Shown: positions 1 through 7,739, counted from the stretch's first letter. The stretch is 48,119 bases of DNA from Peptococcaceae bacterium BICA1-8 (GCA_000802045.1 JUEF01000115.1:1-48119); one strand, 5' to 3'. Translations and numbers: made by a program. Notes: generated by a model not told the origin, from the sequence alone.

Positions 1-306
1 AATGCTTTCTACTTCATACAAAGAATTATCCCCCAAAATAAGTTTATCTCCTATAAAAACCTCTCGAGCAGTTTGATCAATTTCTTTGTCTGTATCCTTA
101 TCAATAAAGGAGAAGTACCCTCCATCTGTTCTTTCTAATTCAAAGCTTCCAAATTCGTCTAGAAAGTTTATGGATAAATGGTTATTTGTCATTACAATAT
201 TGTCATTAGTAAAATAATTGTTTTGATATAAAACAGTTAATGCAGAAAACAATATTAAAAAGGTACATAGCCAGAGAAAAATATAATTATTATTATTATT
301 TTTCAT
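1..306 (-). CDS. Partial membrane-anchored protein, possibly SpoIIP-like (3' end outside window)
   Basis: The gene runs off the low-coordinate edge; 102 codons are visible. It starts with ATG at 306, behind a GGGGTG ribosome-binding site six bases upstream, and overlaps the end of the DUF1614 gene by 11 bp, so the two are translationally coupled. The product has an Asn-rich start, one membrane segment at about residues 8-26, then a soluble part containing DGGYFSFIDKDTDKEIDQTA and later GDKLILGDNSLYEVESI. That pattern resembles the region ahead of the amidase domain in some clostridial SpoIIP (engulfment peptidoglycan hydrolase) proteins. The catalytic domain is not in view, so SpoIIP is an inference. 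That it is a real gene is well supported by start, coupling and composition. Confidence 0.6.
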   Translation of the reverse strand, partial: MKNNNNNYIFLWLCTFLILFSALTVLYQNNYFTNDNIVMTNNHLSINFLDEFGSFELERTDGGYFSFIDKDTDKEIDQTAREVFIGDKLILGDNSLYEVESI

Positions 307-1015
307 TTTTATCACCCCTGTGGGCATTTTGTTTTTGTTCATCTATATCTTTTAAATTATTTATGAGTTCCGGTGCACGTCCTCTGCTATCAGGACCTCC
401 TTGCAATCTTTCCCGCCCTTCACCAATTAACTCTGCTAACATTACCGCAATAATTCCTGCCAGAACAATACTGTCAAAAGCTCCTGCTCCACCGATATGA
501 ACTGTACCTGGTATCCCTGCAGTTACTAAATAAACTGTATGGAAAATATCAAGTAATAAAACACCAACTGTAGCAGCAATAAAAGCCGATCTTCTTGAGC
601 GCCCAGCTATGTATGCTATTAATCCTGCCACAAGTGGATATATATATATCGGGTCAAGTATTGTGTAGAATTCTTCATGTCCACCTCTCATAAAAACACT
701 GCCAATTAAATAAATAATAACCCCTGTTAATAAAGCTCCAATTACTGCCCGAATTCTCTCCTTGTTTGTACCTGCCTTACTCAAAAGATACCCAGCTAAA
801 GCTAGTGGAACCAACCCTCCACCAATGTTTAGAGTAATATCAATATTACCCCGGTAAAGGGGTAGATCTATAAAACTACCAGCTATTAACGCTGCAATAA
901 TTAAAAAAGCTCCTTTATCAGTTAGACGCATTCTATCAAGAACCCTTTGTGCAACGCCGAAATAGATTAATATGGAAATCGCAAGCAAGACGATAACCCC
1001 TACATTAAGACGCAC
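296..1015 (-). CDS. DUF1614 family integral membrane protein
   Basis: About 239 residues and almost entirely membrane: seven or so hydrophobic segments, with a short charged cytoplasmic tail (GEGRERLQGGPDSRGR onward). The pattern YFGVAQRVLDRMRLTDKGAF near the N-terminus and the AGRSRRSAFIAATVGVLLLD / HIGGAGAFDSIVLAG stretch near the C-terminus match what I recall of the DUF1614 family, which is common in spore-forming Clostridia and has no known biochemical function. I place the start at GTG 1015 because GGGGAGG lies six bases upstream; the in-frame TTG at 1021 would touch the ribosome-binding site. It is coupled to the following partial gene, so they probably act together. The family call is from memory of the pattern, not from a search. 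Confidence 0.7.
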   Translation of the reverse strand: MRLNVGVIVLLAISILIYFGVAQRVLDRMRLTDKGAFLIIAALIAGSFIDLPLYRGNIDITLNIGGGLVPLALAGYLLSKAGTNKERIRAVIGALLTGVIIYLIGSVFMRGGHEEFYTILDPIYIYPLVAGLIAYIAGRSRRSAFIAATVGVLLLDIFHTVYLVTAGIPGTVHIGGAGAFDSIVLAGIIAVMLAELIGEGRERLQGGPDSRGRAPELINNLKDIDEQKQNAHRGDKNEK

Positions 1016-1112
1016 AATCAACCTCCCCTTTCAAGTATTTTCAAAGATAGGATACCCTTAATACCTTTATTTATTCTTTTTATAGGATCATGAAATATTT
1101 TAGGGATGAAAA

Positions 1113-1146
1113 GAACAAAAAAAATAGAACCGCAGCTTACGGTTCT
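1113..1146 (-). terminator. Intrinsic terminator after fni
   Basis: A 7-bp perfect stem (AGAACCG / CGGTTCT, 1126-1132 and 1140-1146) with a 7-base loop is followed, on the minus strand, by a run of eight T. It lies 3 bp past the fni stop codon and separates fni from DUF1614. Confidence 0.85.
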
Positions 1147-1149
1147 CGA

Positions 1150-2208
1150 CTAGCCTCTCAAAGCATATTTTTGTACATCAATACCTCTTACTTCAAGCCA
1201 TTCCCTAGGAAAACCGGTTATTACTACCGGCTTTTCCTGCAAATTGTTTAGATTCTGAGCACCAACCAATAACATAATTTCTTTGCACATTTTTATTAAG
1301 TTTTCAGTGTGATTTATTATATTTTCCTCATTCTGACTATTGACTAGCTGCAAAAAAGGAGTTGCAATACCAACTAGATTAGCACCTAAAGCAAGAGATT
1401 TCACAATATCTTCTGGTGAATATATTCCTCCTGAAGCACAAATTGTAGTATTTGATGCCCTATCTAAAGTTTCAATTAAAGAAATAACAGTTGGAATTCC
1501 CCAATTTAATAAATCCTTATTATTAACATTATTATTGCGGGCAATTTCAATTGCTGCGAAATTTGTACCTCCAGCCCCTCCGATATCATAAAAATTGATG
1601 CCTAAATTCATAAGCTTATTTACTGCCTCCAAAGAAAGACCAAAACCCACTTCTTTAATAATAACAGGGACCGGAGAAATTTCTTTTATTAGTTTGATGT
1701 TTTCTAATAATCTTCCGAAATTACGGTCTCCTTCTGCCATTATTAATTCTTGCGTCAAATTTAAATGCAACTGCAATCCATCAGCGGCAATCATTTCAAC
1801 AGCTTGTAATGCCAGCTTAGGATTAACTAATGCACTAACGTTAGCTAGTATTACTCCCTTTGGATTTACTTCCCTTACTATTTGAAAGGTACTAGAGAGT
1901 GAAGGGTCATCCAATGCTGCAGATTGCGAGCCGACGGCTAAGGCTATTCCACATTCTCTAGCAGCAACAGCAAGGCTTTTATTGATTTTTTCTAAACCCA
2001 GAGCTCCGCCAGTAAGGGCATTTATTAAAAGGGGAAATTTGAGGTTCTTACCCAAAAACATAAATTCAGTATTAATATCATTTAGATCTAAACAGCTTAC
2101 AGCATGATGCACCAAATGGACATCTCTAAAGCCTGTAGCTTTTGGACCTGGAGGAATATTAAGGGCATGCTGAATATGCTGCCATTTTCTTAGCGAACGA
2201 ATACTCAT
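1150..2208 (-). CDS. fni: Type 2 isopentenyl-diphosphate delta-isomerase (FMN-dependent)
   Basis: Interconverts IPP and DMAPP in isoprenoid synthesis, using reduced FMN; cytosolic. The 352-residue length is right for the family. Visible motifs: RKWQHIQHAL at the N-terminus, ALTGG near residue 65 (usually MTGG), HLNLTQELIMAEGDRNF near 147 (the family's Gln and Glu/Asp metal and catalytic region), IIKEVGFG near 183, the flavin phosphate loop GGAGGTNFAAIE near 210, and ASGGI near 260. The ATG start has GGTGGGA upstream. It sits just after ispH-rpsA on the same strand, so two successive steps of the MEP pathway's end are side by side, but a strong hairpin separates them and they may be partly uncoupled. 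A terminator follows immediately. Confidence 0.93.
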   Translation of the reverse strand: MSIRSLRKWQHIQHALNIPPGPKATGFRDVHLVHHAVSCLDLNDINTEFMFLGKNLKFPLLINALTGGALGLEKINKSLAVAARECGIALAVGSQSAALDDPSLSSTFQIVREVNPKGVILANVSALVNPKLALQAVEMIAADGLQLHLNLTQELIMAEGDRNFGRLLENIKLIKEISPVPVIIKEVGFGLSLEAVNKLMNLGINFYDIGGAGGTNFAAIEIARNNNVNNKDLLNWGIPTVISLIETLDRASNTTICASGGIYSPEDIVKSLALGANLVGIATPFLQLVNSQNEENIINHTENLIKMCKEIMLLVGAQNLNNLQEKPVVITGFPREWLEVRGIDVQKYALRG

Positions 2209-2249
2209 TTCATCCCACCTTTAAAAAAGCTAAATTAAGATTGTATTAT

Positions 2250-2307
2250 ATAAAGAATAACCAACAAAGACGTAGCAACAGCTACGTCTTTGTTGGTTAT
2301 TCTTTAT
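2250..2307 (-). terminator. Very long perfect hairpin at end of ispH-rpsA (terminator or mRNA stabiliser)
   Basis: Arms 2250-2276 and 2281-2307 are perfect inverted copies of 27 bp with a 4-base loop. The 3' codons and stop of ispH-rpsA (stop at 2297-2299) lie inside the stem. After the stem on the minus strand the sequence is only T-rich (ATAATACAATC), not a clean U-run, so termination is probable but not certain. Confidence 0.7.
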
Positions 2308-4378
2308 TGTTCATCTTACTAAAAATATCACCGACCACATCACCTATGGTAACTCCCGAGGGCTCATTATTCTGATGGGTTTCTATAGCAACATATTCCT
2401 GTTTCTCTTTCACAGGCTTCTCAGTTATCTCTTTAATGCTTAAGCTCATACGTTTCTTTTCAGCATCTACATCTAATACCTTTGCTTCTACTTCTTGCCC
2501 AACTTTTACTACATCTTCAGGTTTATCTACCCTATCCCAGGATAACTGAGAAATATGAACTAAGCCATCTATGCCAGGTTCAATTTCAACAAAAACCCCA
2601 AATGGAGCAATACGTACAATTTTGCCTGTCACTGTTGAACCAGGTAAATATTTATTTACTGCTAACTCCCAAGGGCTAGGTGTTAGTTGTTTTAATCCTA
2701 AAGAAATTCTTTCATTCTTCTTATCAACACCAACGATATATACTTGTATTTCTTCACCTTCTGTAACTACATCCCGGGGATGGCTAACCCTACCCCAGCC
2801 CATTTCAGATACATGAAGTAAACCATCTACTCCACCTAAGTCAACAAATGCACCAAAATCAGTCAATCTTTGTACAGTTCCACTTAGAGTTTGTCCTTCA
2901 TTAATCTTATTCCAGACTTTTTCTTTATTTGCTTCATATTCTTCATCTAAAACTGCTTTTCTAGATAATACTGCTTTACGGTCTTCTTGATTCAATTCAA
3001 TTACTTTGAATTTTAGCTTTTGACCTAGAAATTGCTCAAGATTTTCTATAAATCCTCTTTCAAGTAAAGAAGCGGGAACAAAACCTCTCATGCCTACATC
3101 GACTAAGACTCCACCTTTTACTACTTCAACGACCTCAGCTTCAATTATTGTACCATTTTCAAAAGCTAGTTCCAAATCAGCTAAGGCTTTTTCCTGGTCT
3201 GCCCTTCTTTTGGACAAAATCATATTACCCTCTGAATTCTCAACCTTCAATACTAGTACTTGAAATTCATCACCAATTTTAACAAATTCATTAGGATCAT
3301 TTATCTTTCGATATGATAGTTCATTAACAGGAATAATACCTTCTGATTTACCGCCAACATCAACCAAGACTTCATCAGTTTTTATTTGAACAACCTTACC
3401 GGTTAATGTATCCCCCTGTTGTACCTCCCCATAGTCAGATATGTTTTGTTCTAGCTGTTCCTGCGTTTCTACTCCTTCTTCTGCGGTTTGTGTTTCTTCT
3501 GTTGTTTGTGTTTCTTCCGTGGCTTGTATTTCTTCCGTGCTTTTAATTTCTTCCATTTTTCTGACAACCTCCTCAATTATCCAATCTGGTGTTGATGCTC
3601 CTGCGGTTACCCCTACACTATCAATATCATAAAACCAGGATTTTTCAAGCTTTTCAGCTGTTTCAATATGCTTTGTGTTTACTCCGGCTTCATGACATAA
3701 ATGTGCTAGTTTTTGAGTATTGGCGCTATTTAAGCCCCCAACGACAATCATCAAATTTACTCTCTGCGCTAATTCAAGTGCAGATTTCTGTCGTTCAAGG
3801 GTGGCTGAACAAATTGTATTATGTACAATTAAGTCAGGATATTTGCTTTGTAAGTAATCAACAATTTTAGCAAAAATCTCCGTATTTTCGGTAGTTTGAG
3901 CAACTAAACAGAGTTTATTATCTTTGAAGTTTTTAGTTAAAATTTCCTCCAAATTACGAAACGCTAAGCCCTTACCTAAGGACCAGCCTAATATTCCCTG
4001 AACTTCAGGATGTTTCTCATTTCCCAATATTAGTATTGTGTAATCTTTATTTGCATATTCATAAACAATTTTTTGCACCTTTCGGACATAGGGACAGGTA
4101 GAATCGATTATTTCCACTTGTTTTTTTTCTAGTTGTTTATATATATCAGGTGGAACACCATGGGTTCGAATTAAAATCTTGCCATCAACAATATCATTAA
4201 TACTTTCCCTAGGAATTATACCTTTATTCTCTAAACGTTTAATTTCTTGTGGATTATGAATAAGAGGACCAAGGCTTGCGAAAGGTACATTGCCTGTCTT
4301 AACCATTTCTTCTGCCTGAGCTATAGCTCTTTTTACTCCAAAACAAAAGCCAGAATAAGGTGCAATAATAATCTGCAT
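2297..4378 (-). CDS. ispH: Fused 4-hydroxy-3-methylbut-2-enyl diphosphate reductase / 30S ribosomal protein S1
   Basis: About 693 residues with two unrelated halves. Residues 1 to about 280 are IspH, the 4Fe-4S enzyme making IPP and DMAPP at the end of the MEP pathway: SGFCFGVKRAI (Cys12), THGVPP, DSTCPYV, GNEKHPEVQGILGW, NTICSATLERQ and AGASTPDWII supply the three cluster cysteines and substrate-binding residues. An acidic linker of TEExQx repeats follows, then four S1 RNA-binding domains (starting near TLTGKVVQI, TIIEAEVVEV, TLSGTVQRLTDFGAFVDLGG and TVTGKIVRIAPFGVFVEIE). The fusion is well known in Clostridia. I take ATG 4378 as start because family members begin MxIIIA and GGGG lies about nine bases upstream; ATG 4384 is also possible. 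S1 binds mRNA on the ribosome. Confidence 0.93.
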   Translation of the reverse strand: MQIIIAPYSGFCFGVKRAIAQAEEMVKTGNVPFASLGPLIHNPQEIKRLENKGIIPRESINDIVDGKILIRTHGVPPDIYKQLEKKQVEIIDSTCPYVRKVQKIVYEYANKDYTILILGNEKHPEVQGILGWSLGKGLAFRNLEEILTKNFKDNKLCLVAQTTENTEIFAKIVDYLQSKYPDLIVHNTICSATLERQKSALELAQRVNLMIVVGGLNSANTQKLAHLCHEAGVNTKHIETAEKLEKSWFYDIDSVGVTAGASTPDWIIEEVVRKMEEIKSTEEIQATEETQTTEETQTAEEGVETQEQLEQNISDYGEVQQGDTLTGKVVQIKTDEVLVDVGGKSEGIIPVNELSYRKINDPNEFVKIGDEFQVLVLKVENSEGNMILSKRRADQEKALADLELAFENGTIIEAEVVEVVKGGVLVDVGMRGFVPASLLERGFIENLEQFLGQKLKFKVIELNQEDRKAVLSRKAVLDEEYEANKEKVWNKINEGQTLSGTVQRLTDFGAFVDLGGVDGLLHVSEMGWGRVSHPRDVVTEGEEIQVYIVGVDKKNERISLGLKQLTPSPWELAVNKYLPGSTVTGKIVRIAPFGVFVEIEPGIDGLVHISQLSWDRVDKPEDVVKVGQEVEAKVLDVDAEKKRMSLSIKEITEKPVKEKQEYVAIETHQNNEPSGVTIGDVVGDIFSKMNNKE

Positions 4379-4448
4379 ATACATCAGCCCCAAAAGATAA
4401 TTTAATATCTACCAAATAAACTTTGTTAAAATCCTATACATTTTCTAT

Positions 4449-4474
4449 AAAACAAGAAGAATATCCTTCTTCTT
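4449..4474 (-). terminator. Possible weak terminator after plsC
   Basis: An 8-bp AAGAAGAA/TTCTTCTT stem (4454-4461 and 4467-4474) with a 5-base loop is followed on the minus strand by GTTTTATAG. The stem is A/T-heavy and the T-run short, so it may be leaky. Confidence 0.4.
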
Positions 4475-5067
4475 TATATTAATAAATCTTTAACCTGATT
4501 ATGCAGTAGTTTTGTAATTTGCTCTAACTGCTCACTATTCAATTTACCTTCTGTTAATTGGTCCAAATATATTGGTTCACCTATATTTAAAGACACTTTT
4601 GTTCTGAACCTGAAAAGCGATATCTTATTAGTACCTATTAATCCAACGGGTATTATAGGAGCATTTCCTTTTTGTGCTATTAATGTTACTCCAGCTTGAA
4701 AATCTAAAAGTTCTCCTGTTTTACTTCTAGTGCCTTCAGGAAACATACACAAGACCTTGTTCTCCTTTAATACTCTAACAGCTTCACGAATGGCATTACG
4801 GTCAGCCGCACCTCTTCTTACAGGAAAGGTTCCAATTCTTCGAACTACATTTCCAACTAAGAATATTTTAAATAATTCTTCTTTAGCCATAAAATGTAGT
4901 TTCCTCGGCAAATAAACTCCTAGCACTATGGGATCCCAAATACTAAGATGATTACATGCTAATAAGACAGGACCTTCTTTGGGTATTTTGTCTAGGTTTT
5001 TCACTTCACCCTTAACAAGGAAAAATATAATAACTCCAAATAGATACTTTATGAAATTATAAAGCAT
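4474..5067 (-). CDS. plsC: 1-acyl-sn-glycerol-3-phosphate acyltransferase
   Basis: Adds the second acyl chain to make phosphatidic acid at the cytoplasmic membrane. The 197-residue product has an N-terminal membrane segment, then the four acyltransferase blocks: NHLSIWDP (catalytic His/Asp), GTFPVRRG, the FPEGTRS glycerol-phosphate site, and a final IPVGLIG. I choose ATG 5067: GGAGGG is eight bases upstream, whereas the in-frame GTG at 5076 would sit on the ribosome-binding site. The start lies inside the last codons of cmk (11-bp overlap), so the two are coupled; cmk-plsC-ispH-rpsA is a common Firmicutes arrangement. A weak hairpin follows. Confidence 0.93.
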   Translation of the reverse strand: MLYNFIKYLFGVIIFFLVKGEVKNLDKIPKEGPVLLACNHLSIWDPIVLGVYLPRKLHFMAKEELFKIFLVGNVVRRIGTFPVRRGAADRNAIREAVRVLKENKVLCMFPEGTRSKTGELLDFQAGVTLIAQKGNAPIIPVGLIGTNKISLFRFRTKVSLNIGEPIYLDQLTEGKLNSEQLEQITKLLHNQVKDLLI

Positions 5068-5746
5068 CCTTTTCACCCTCCATCACAGTAGCAAGTATTT
5101 TTTCTACCACCTCAGTCAAGGTTAGACTGCTAGTATCTATAATTATAGCATCCTCCGGTATTTTTAGTGGAGCTGTTTCTCTTGTTGTATCTAATAAGTC
5201 TCGATTAAATAAATCATTCATTACAGCTTTATATTGTTCATTGTACCCTTTATCTAAGAGCTCCTTTTGGCGTCTTTTTGCTCTTTCTTCCAAAGCTGCT
5301 GTGAGAAAAAATTTATATTTAGCTTCAGGTAAAACAACAGTGCCTATATCTCTACCATCCATAATAATATTATTGGTAAGCCCTAGCTGTCGTTGTATCT
5401 TTACCATAATTGTCCTGATCTCTGAAATTTGAGCAACCACAGAAACTAACTTATTCACTGCTGGTGTTCTAATTAGCTCAGTTACATCTTTCCCATCACA
5501 ATAGACTAGCTGATTTGCAACACCTAAGCTATTATCTAGGGTTATAGATGTGTTATTAGCGCATATTATTAATGAAGCTGTATCATTAAAGTCCAAGTTT
5601 AGTTGAATAATTTTATAAGTTAAAGCACGGTACATTGCGCCTGTATCGATATAAATATATTCTAGCTTTTGAGCTAAAATTTTTGCAACAGTACTTTTGC
5701 CAGCTCCAGCAGGACCATCTATTGCAATTTTTATAGTTTCCTTCAT
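5057..5746 (-). CDS. cmk: Cytidylate kinase
   Basis: Phosphorylates CMP and dCMP to the diphosphates with ATP; cytosolic. The 229-residue length is normal. It has the P-loop GPAGAGKST at about residues 10-18, the IDTGAMYRALT CMP-contact region near 34, DGRDIGTVVLPEA near 128 and an Arg-rich lid (ALEERAKRRQKE) near 150. AGGAG stands seven bases before the ATG. It begins 10 bp after aroF and overlaps plsC, so it is in the middle of an operon. In many Clostridia aroA or tyrA lies between aroF and cmk; here nothing does. Confidence 0.96.
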   Translation of the reverse strand: MKETIKIAIDGPAGAGKSTVAKILAQKLEYIYIDTGAMYRALTYKIIQLNLDFNDTASLIICANNTSITLDNSLGVANQLVYCDGKDVTELIRTPAVNKLVSVVAQISEIRTIMVKIQRQLGLTNNIIMDGRDIGTVVLPEAKYKFFLTAALEERAKRRQKELLDKGYNEQYKAVMNDLFNRDLLDTTRETAPLKIPEDAIIIDTSSLTLTEVVEKILATVMEGEKDAL

Positions 5747-5756
5747 TACGAATCTC

Positions 5757-6764
5757 CTAGTCTCTCGCTATTTTGCTAATTATTTCTAAATCCTTCATTA
5801 AAATATTAAAATTATTAAAGGTTAAGGACTGTTCTCCGTCAGAGTAGGCTTCACTAGGTACAGGATGAACTTCAATCATTAATCCATCAGCTCCTGCTGC
5901 AGCTGCAGCCATAGCCATTGGATTTACGAATTTCCATTTCCCAGTACCATGACTAGGATCAATAAAGATAGGCAAATGGGATAACTCTTTAATAGCTGGT
6001 ATAGCAGATAAGTCGAGGGTATTTCTTGTATATGTCTCAAAGGTTCTAATTCCTCGCTCACATAAAATAATTTTTGAATTACCACCAGCCATTAAATATT
6101 CAGCAGCAAGTAACCATTCTTCAAGAGTTGCTGCAAGACCTCTTTTTAACATAACTGGTTTATTAATAGCTGCAAGTTCCTTCAACAAAGAATAGTTTTG
6201 CATATTTCTAGAGCCGATTTGTAAAATATCGGTATATTTACAAACAGTATCTAAATGATGTATATCCATAACTTCAGTAATAACAGGCAGTCCAGTTAAT
6301 TTTCTGGCTTCAGCTAAAAAAATTAACCCAGTTTCGCCTAAACCTTGAAAAGAATAGGGAGAAGTTCGTGGCTTATAGGCCCCTCCCCTCAGAATTGTTG
6401 CGCCAGCTTTTTTAACGGCAATAGCTGTTTCAATAATTTGATCTCTGTTTTCTACTGCACAAGGACCAGCTATTACTTGGAGAGTACCAGCACCTATTTC
6501 AATACTGCCTATCTTAATAACGGAATTGTTTTGCTTATATTCTCTACTGACCAACTTATATGGTTTTGCAATGGGAATAACCTTTTCTACACAATTCATT
6601 GCCTCAAGTGCCACAAGTTCAGATAGATTGCTATCATTCCTGACGGTAATAACAGATTTCCCATCTATTTGATAAAGCTGAGGGTTTAGCTGCTGCTGTA
6701 ATAATCTATTGAAGAGATATTTAACCTCTTCAGGAGTACCTTTGCCTGATAGTGCTATTAGCAA
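5757..6764 (-). CDS. aroF: 3-deoxy-7-phosphoheptulonate (DAHP) synthase
   Basis: Condenses phosphoenolpyruvate and erythrose 4-phosphate, the first step of aromatic amino-acid and chorismate synthesis. The 335 residues show an N-terminal ferredoxin-like/ACT-like regulatory domain (residues 1 to about 70, as in the Thermotoga-type enzyme) and a KDSA-like barrel: GPCAVEN near 104, LRGGAYKPRTSPYSFQGLG near 130, MLKRG near 205, CERGIRTFE near 235 and FIDPSHGTG near 270. The start must be TTG 6764: the only in-frame codons between it and the stop of the preceding gene are ATC and CTA, and GGTGGTG lies about eight bases upstream. The N-terminal domain suggests feedback control by an aromatic amino acid. 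Confidence 0.93.
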   Translation of the reverse strand: MLIALSGKGTPEEVKYLFNRLLQQQLNPQLYQIDGKSVITVRNDSNLSELVALEAMNCVEKVIPIAKPYKLVSREYKQNNSVIKIGSIEIGAGTLQVIAGPCAVENRDQIIETAIAVKKAGATILRGGAYKPRTSPYSFQGLGETGLIFLAEARKLTGLPVITEVMDIHHLDTVCKYTDILQIGSRNMQNYSLLKELAAINKPVMLKRGLAATLEEWLLAAEYLMAGGNSKIILCERGIRTFETYTRNTLDLSAIPAIKELSHLPIFIDPSHGTGKWKFVNPMAMAAAAAGADGLMIEVHPVPSEAYSDGEQSLTFNNFNILMKDLEIISKIARD

Positions 6765-6770
6765 TAGGAT

Positions 6771-7223
6771 TTACACCACCTTAATATTTGTCCATATATT
6801 TAGTAATTTGGGCCATAAAAATAATAATTCATTAACATCTAAAATTAACCCATCTATATTCTTAGCTGTATCTATATTTTCTAACAAAATATTCCCGGTT
6901 GCAAGCTTGCCTTCTTTATTTATTAATACATTATATGGCGTATTATCAGATCTTAATATCCAAGGGCAGCTATATTCATGCTGTTCATTTATCTCAGGAA
7001 TAATTATACACTTAAGTTTACAAAAAAAGATCAGTTCCTCTATTTCGTATCTAGCAGAAACCTTTAAATCACCAATAATAGGTAAATAAATAGGCACCTG
7101 TTCAACGATATCCCTGATTTTTTCAGTATTTGCTTGAGTTATGGAAAAAACCAACCCGTGAATAGGTAAGCTTGAAAGGTATTTAATTTCATGAAATTCG
7201 ATGTTTCTTAAAAATATTCTCAT
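6771..7223 (-). CDS. Unknown 150-residue protein with faint TrpF-like pattern
   Basis: I do not recognise this with certainty. It lies between the HutP-family gene and aroF, with gaps of 15 and 6 bp, so it is part of that operon. The ATG at 7223 has GGAG six bases upstream; the ATG at 7235 has no ribosome-binding site. The stretch HGLVFSITQANTEKIRDIV, then VPIYLPIIGD and later KCIIIPE, follows the order of strands in phosphoribosylanthranilate isomerase (GFVF, EKxxEIV, VGVFVN, VQLHG). The protein is about 50 residues too short for a full TIM barrel, and the TrpF catalytic Cys and Asp are not clear. No signal peptide or membrane segment. A reduced TrpF-like ligand-binding domain is a guess. 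Confidence 0.75.
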   Translation of the reverse strand: MRIFLRNIEFHEIKYLSSLPIHGLVFSITQANTEKIRDIVEQVPIYLPIIGDLKVSARYEIEELIFFCKLKCIIIPEINEQHEYSCPWILRSDNTPYNVLINKEGKLATGNILLENIDTAKNIDGLILDVNELLFLWPKLLNIWTNIKVV

Positions 7224-7238
7224 AGAAATCTCCATTAT

Positions 7239-7652
7239 CTAAGATATAGTTCTATGGGCTAAACCAATAGATACTTCATCAAGATGTAATAAACCAATAC
7301 CAAAAAATACTGCTACACTTATATGGTCATTATGGCGGGCGATGCCTAATTTACCTCCGACATTAAGACCTATAGCTTTGGGCATTATCTGGGATAATGC
7401 TTCTCTAGTTGCACCGGCAACTGCACCCTCTTCCGAATGGGTATCTCTAATTACTCCTTCTCTTTTTGCGGCAACTATTGCCCGCTCTACAATCTTTTTA
7501 ACTGATGCTAAATATTCTCCGCCACAGTCGACTGCTGCGGTCTTTATACCTAAATCCAAATAAAGTTGTTTTGCTTTTTGCTCCTCTTCTCTTGTTTCCG
7601 TTAAAGCCATTTTTACAGAAATACTGGCTACTTTTTTGCTTCCATAGATCAT
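7239..7652 (-). CDS. HutP-family RNA-binding regulator
   Basis: HutP of Bacillus is an antiterminator that, with L-histidine and Mg2+, binds the hut mRNA leader. This 137-residue protein aligns by eye over the conserved C-terminal half: GAVAGATREAL (Bacillus HALYHATMEAL), GGKLGIARHND, ISVAVFFGIGLLHLDEVSIG and the terminal LAHRTIS. The last histidine (His133) matches Bacillus His138, but the two other metal-ligand histidines appear to be Gly76 and Gly80 here, with a His at 72. AGGAG lies eight bases before the ATG. No histidine-utilisation gene is in the window; it instead heads an operon with aroF, cmk and plsC. It may therefore sense a different ligand, perhaps an aromatic amino acid (inference). 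Confidence 0.85.
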   Translation of the reverse strand: MIYGSKKVASISVKMALTETREEEQKAKQLYLDLGIKTAAVDCGGEYLASVKKIVERAIVAAKREGVIRDTHSEEGAVAGATREALSQIMPKAIGLNVGGKLGIARHNDHISVAVFFGIGLLHLDEVSIGLAHRTIS

Positions 7653-7712
7653 AAAATCACTCCTCTAAAAACTCAGAAAACACCCCAAAAGACTCAGTTA
7701 AGCATTAAACTA

Positions 7713-7739
7713 CAAAAAGGTGCCAAGGTCTAGGCACCC
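7713..7739 (-). terminator. Intrinsic terminator between the 7776 gene and the HutP operon
   Basis: A GGTGCC/GGCACC stem (7719-7724 and 7733-7738) with an 8-base loop is followed on the minus strand by TTTTTG. It ends the membrane-protein transcript and isolates the HutP-aroF-cmk operon, whose own promoter must lie at about 7660-7715. Confidence 0.85.

Noticed and set aside
240..500. Plus-strand 86-codon frame at the left edge
   Set aside because: It lies antisense to DUF1614 and the partial gene, with no ribosome site; product is low complexity.
2297..4378. IspH-S1 fusion as a sequencing or frameshift artefact
   Set aside because: The fusion is well known in Clostridia, the frame is open throughout, and a structured linker joins the halves.
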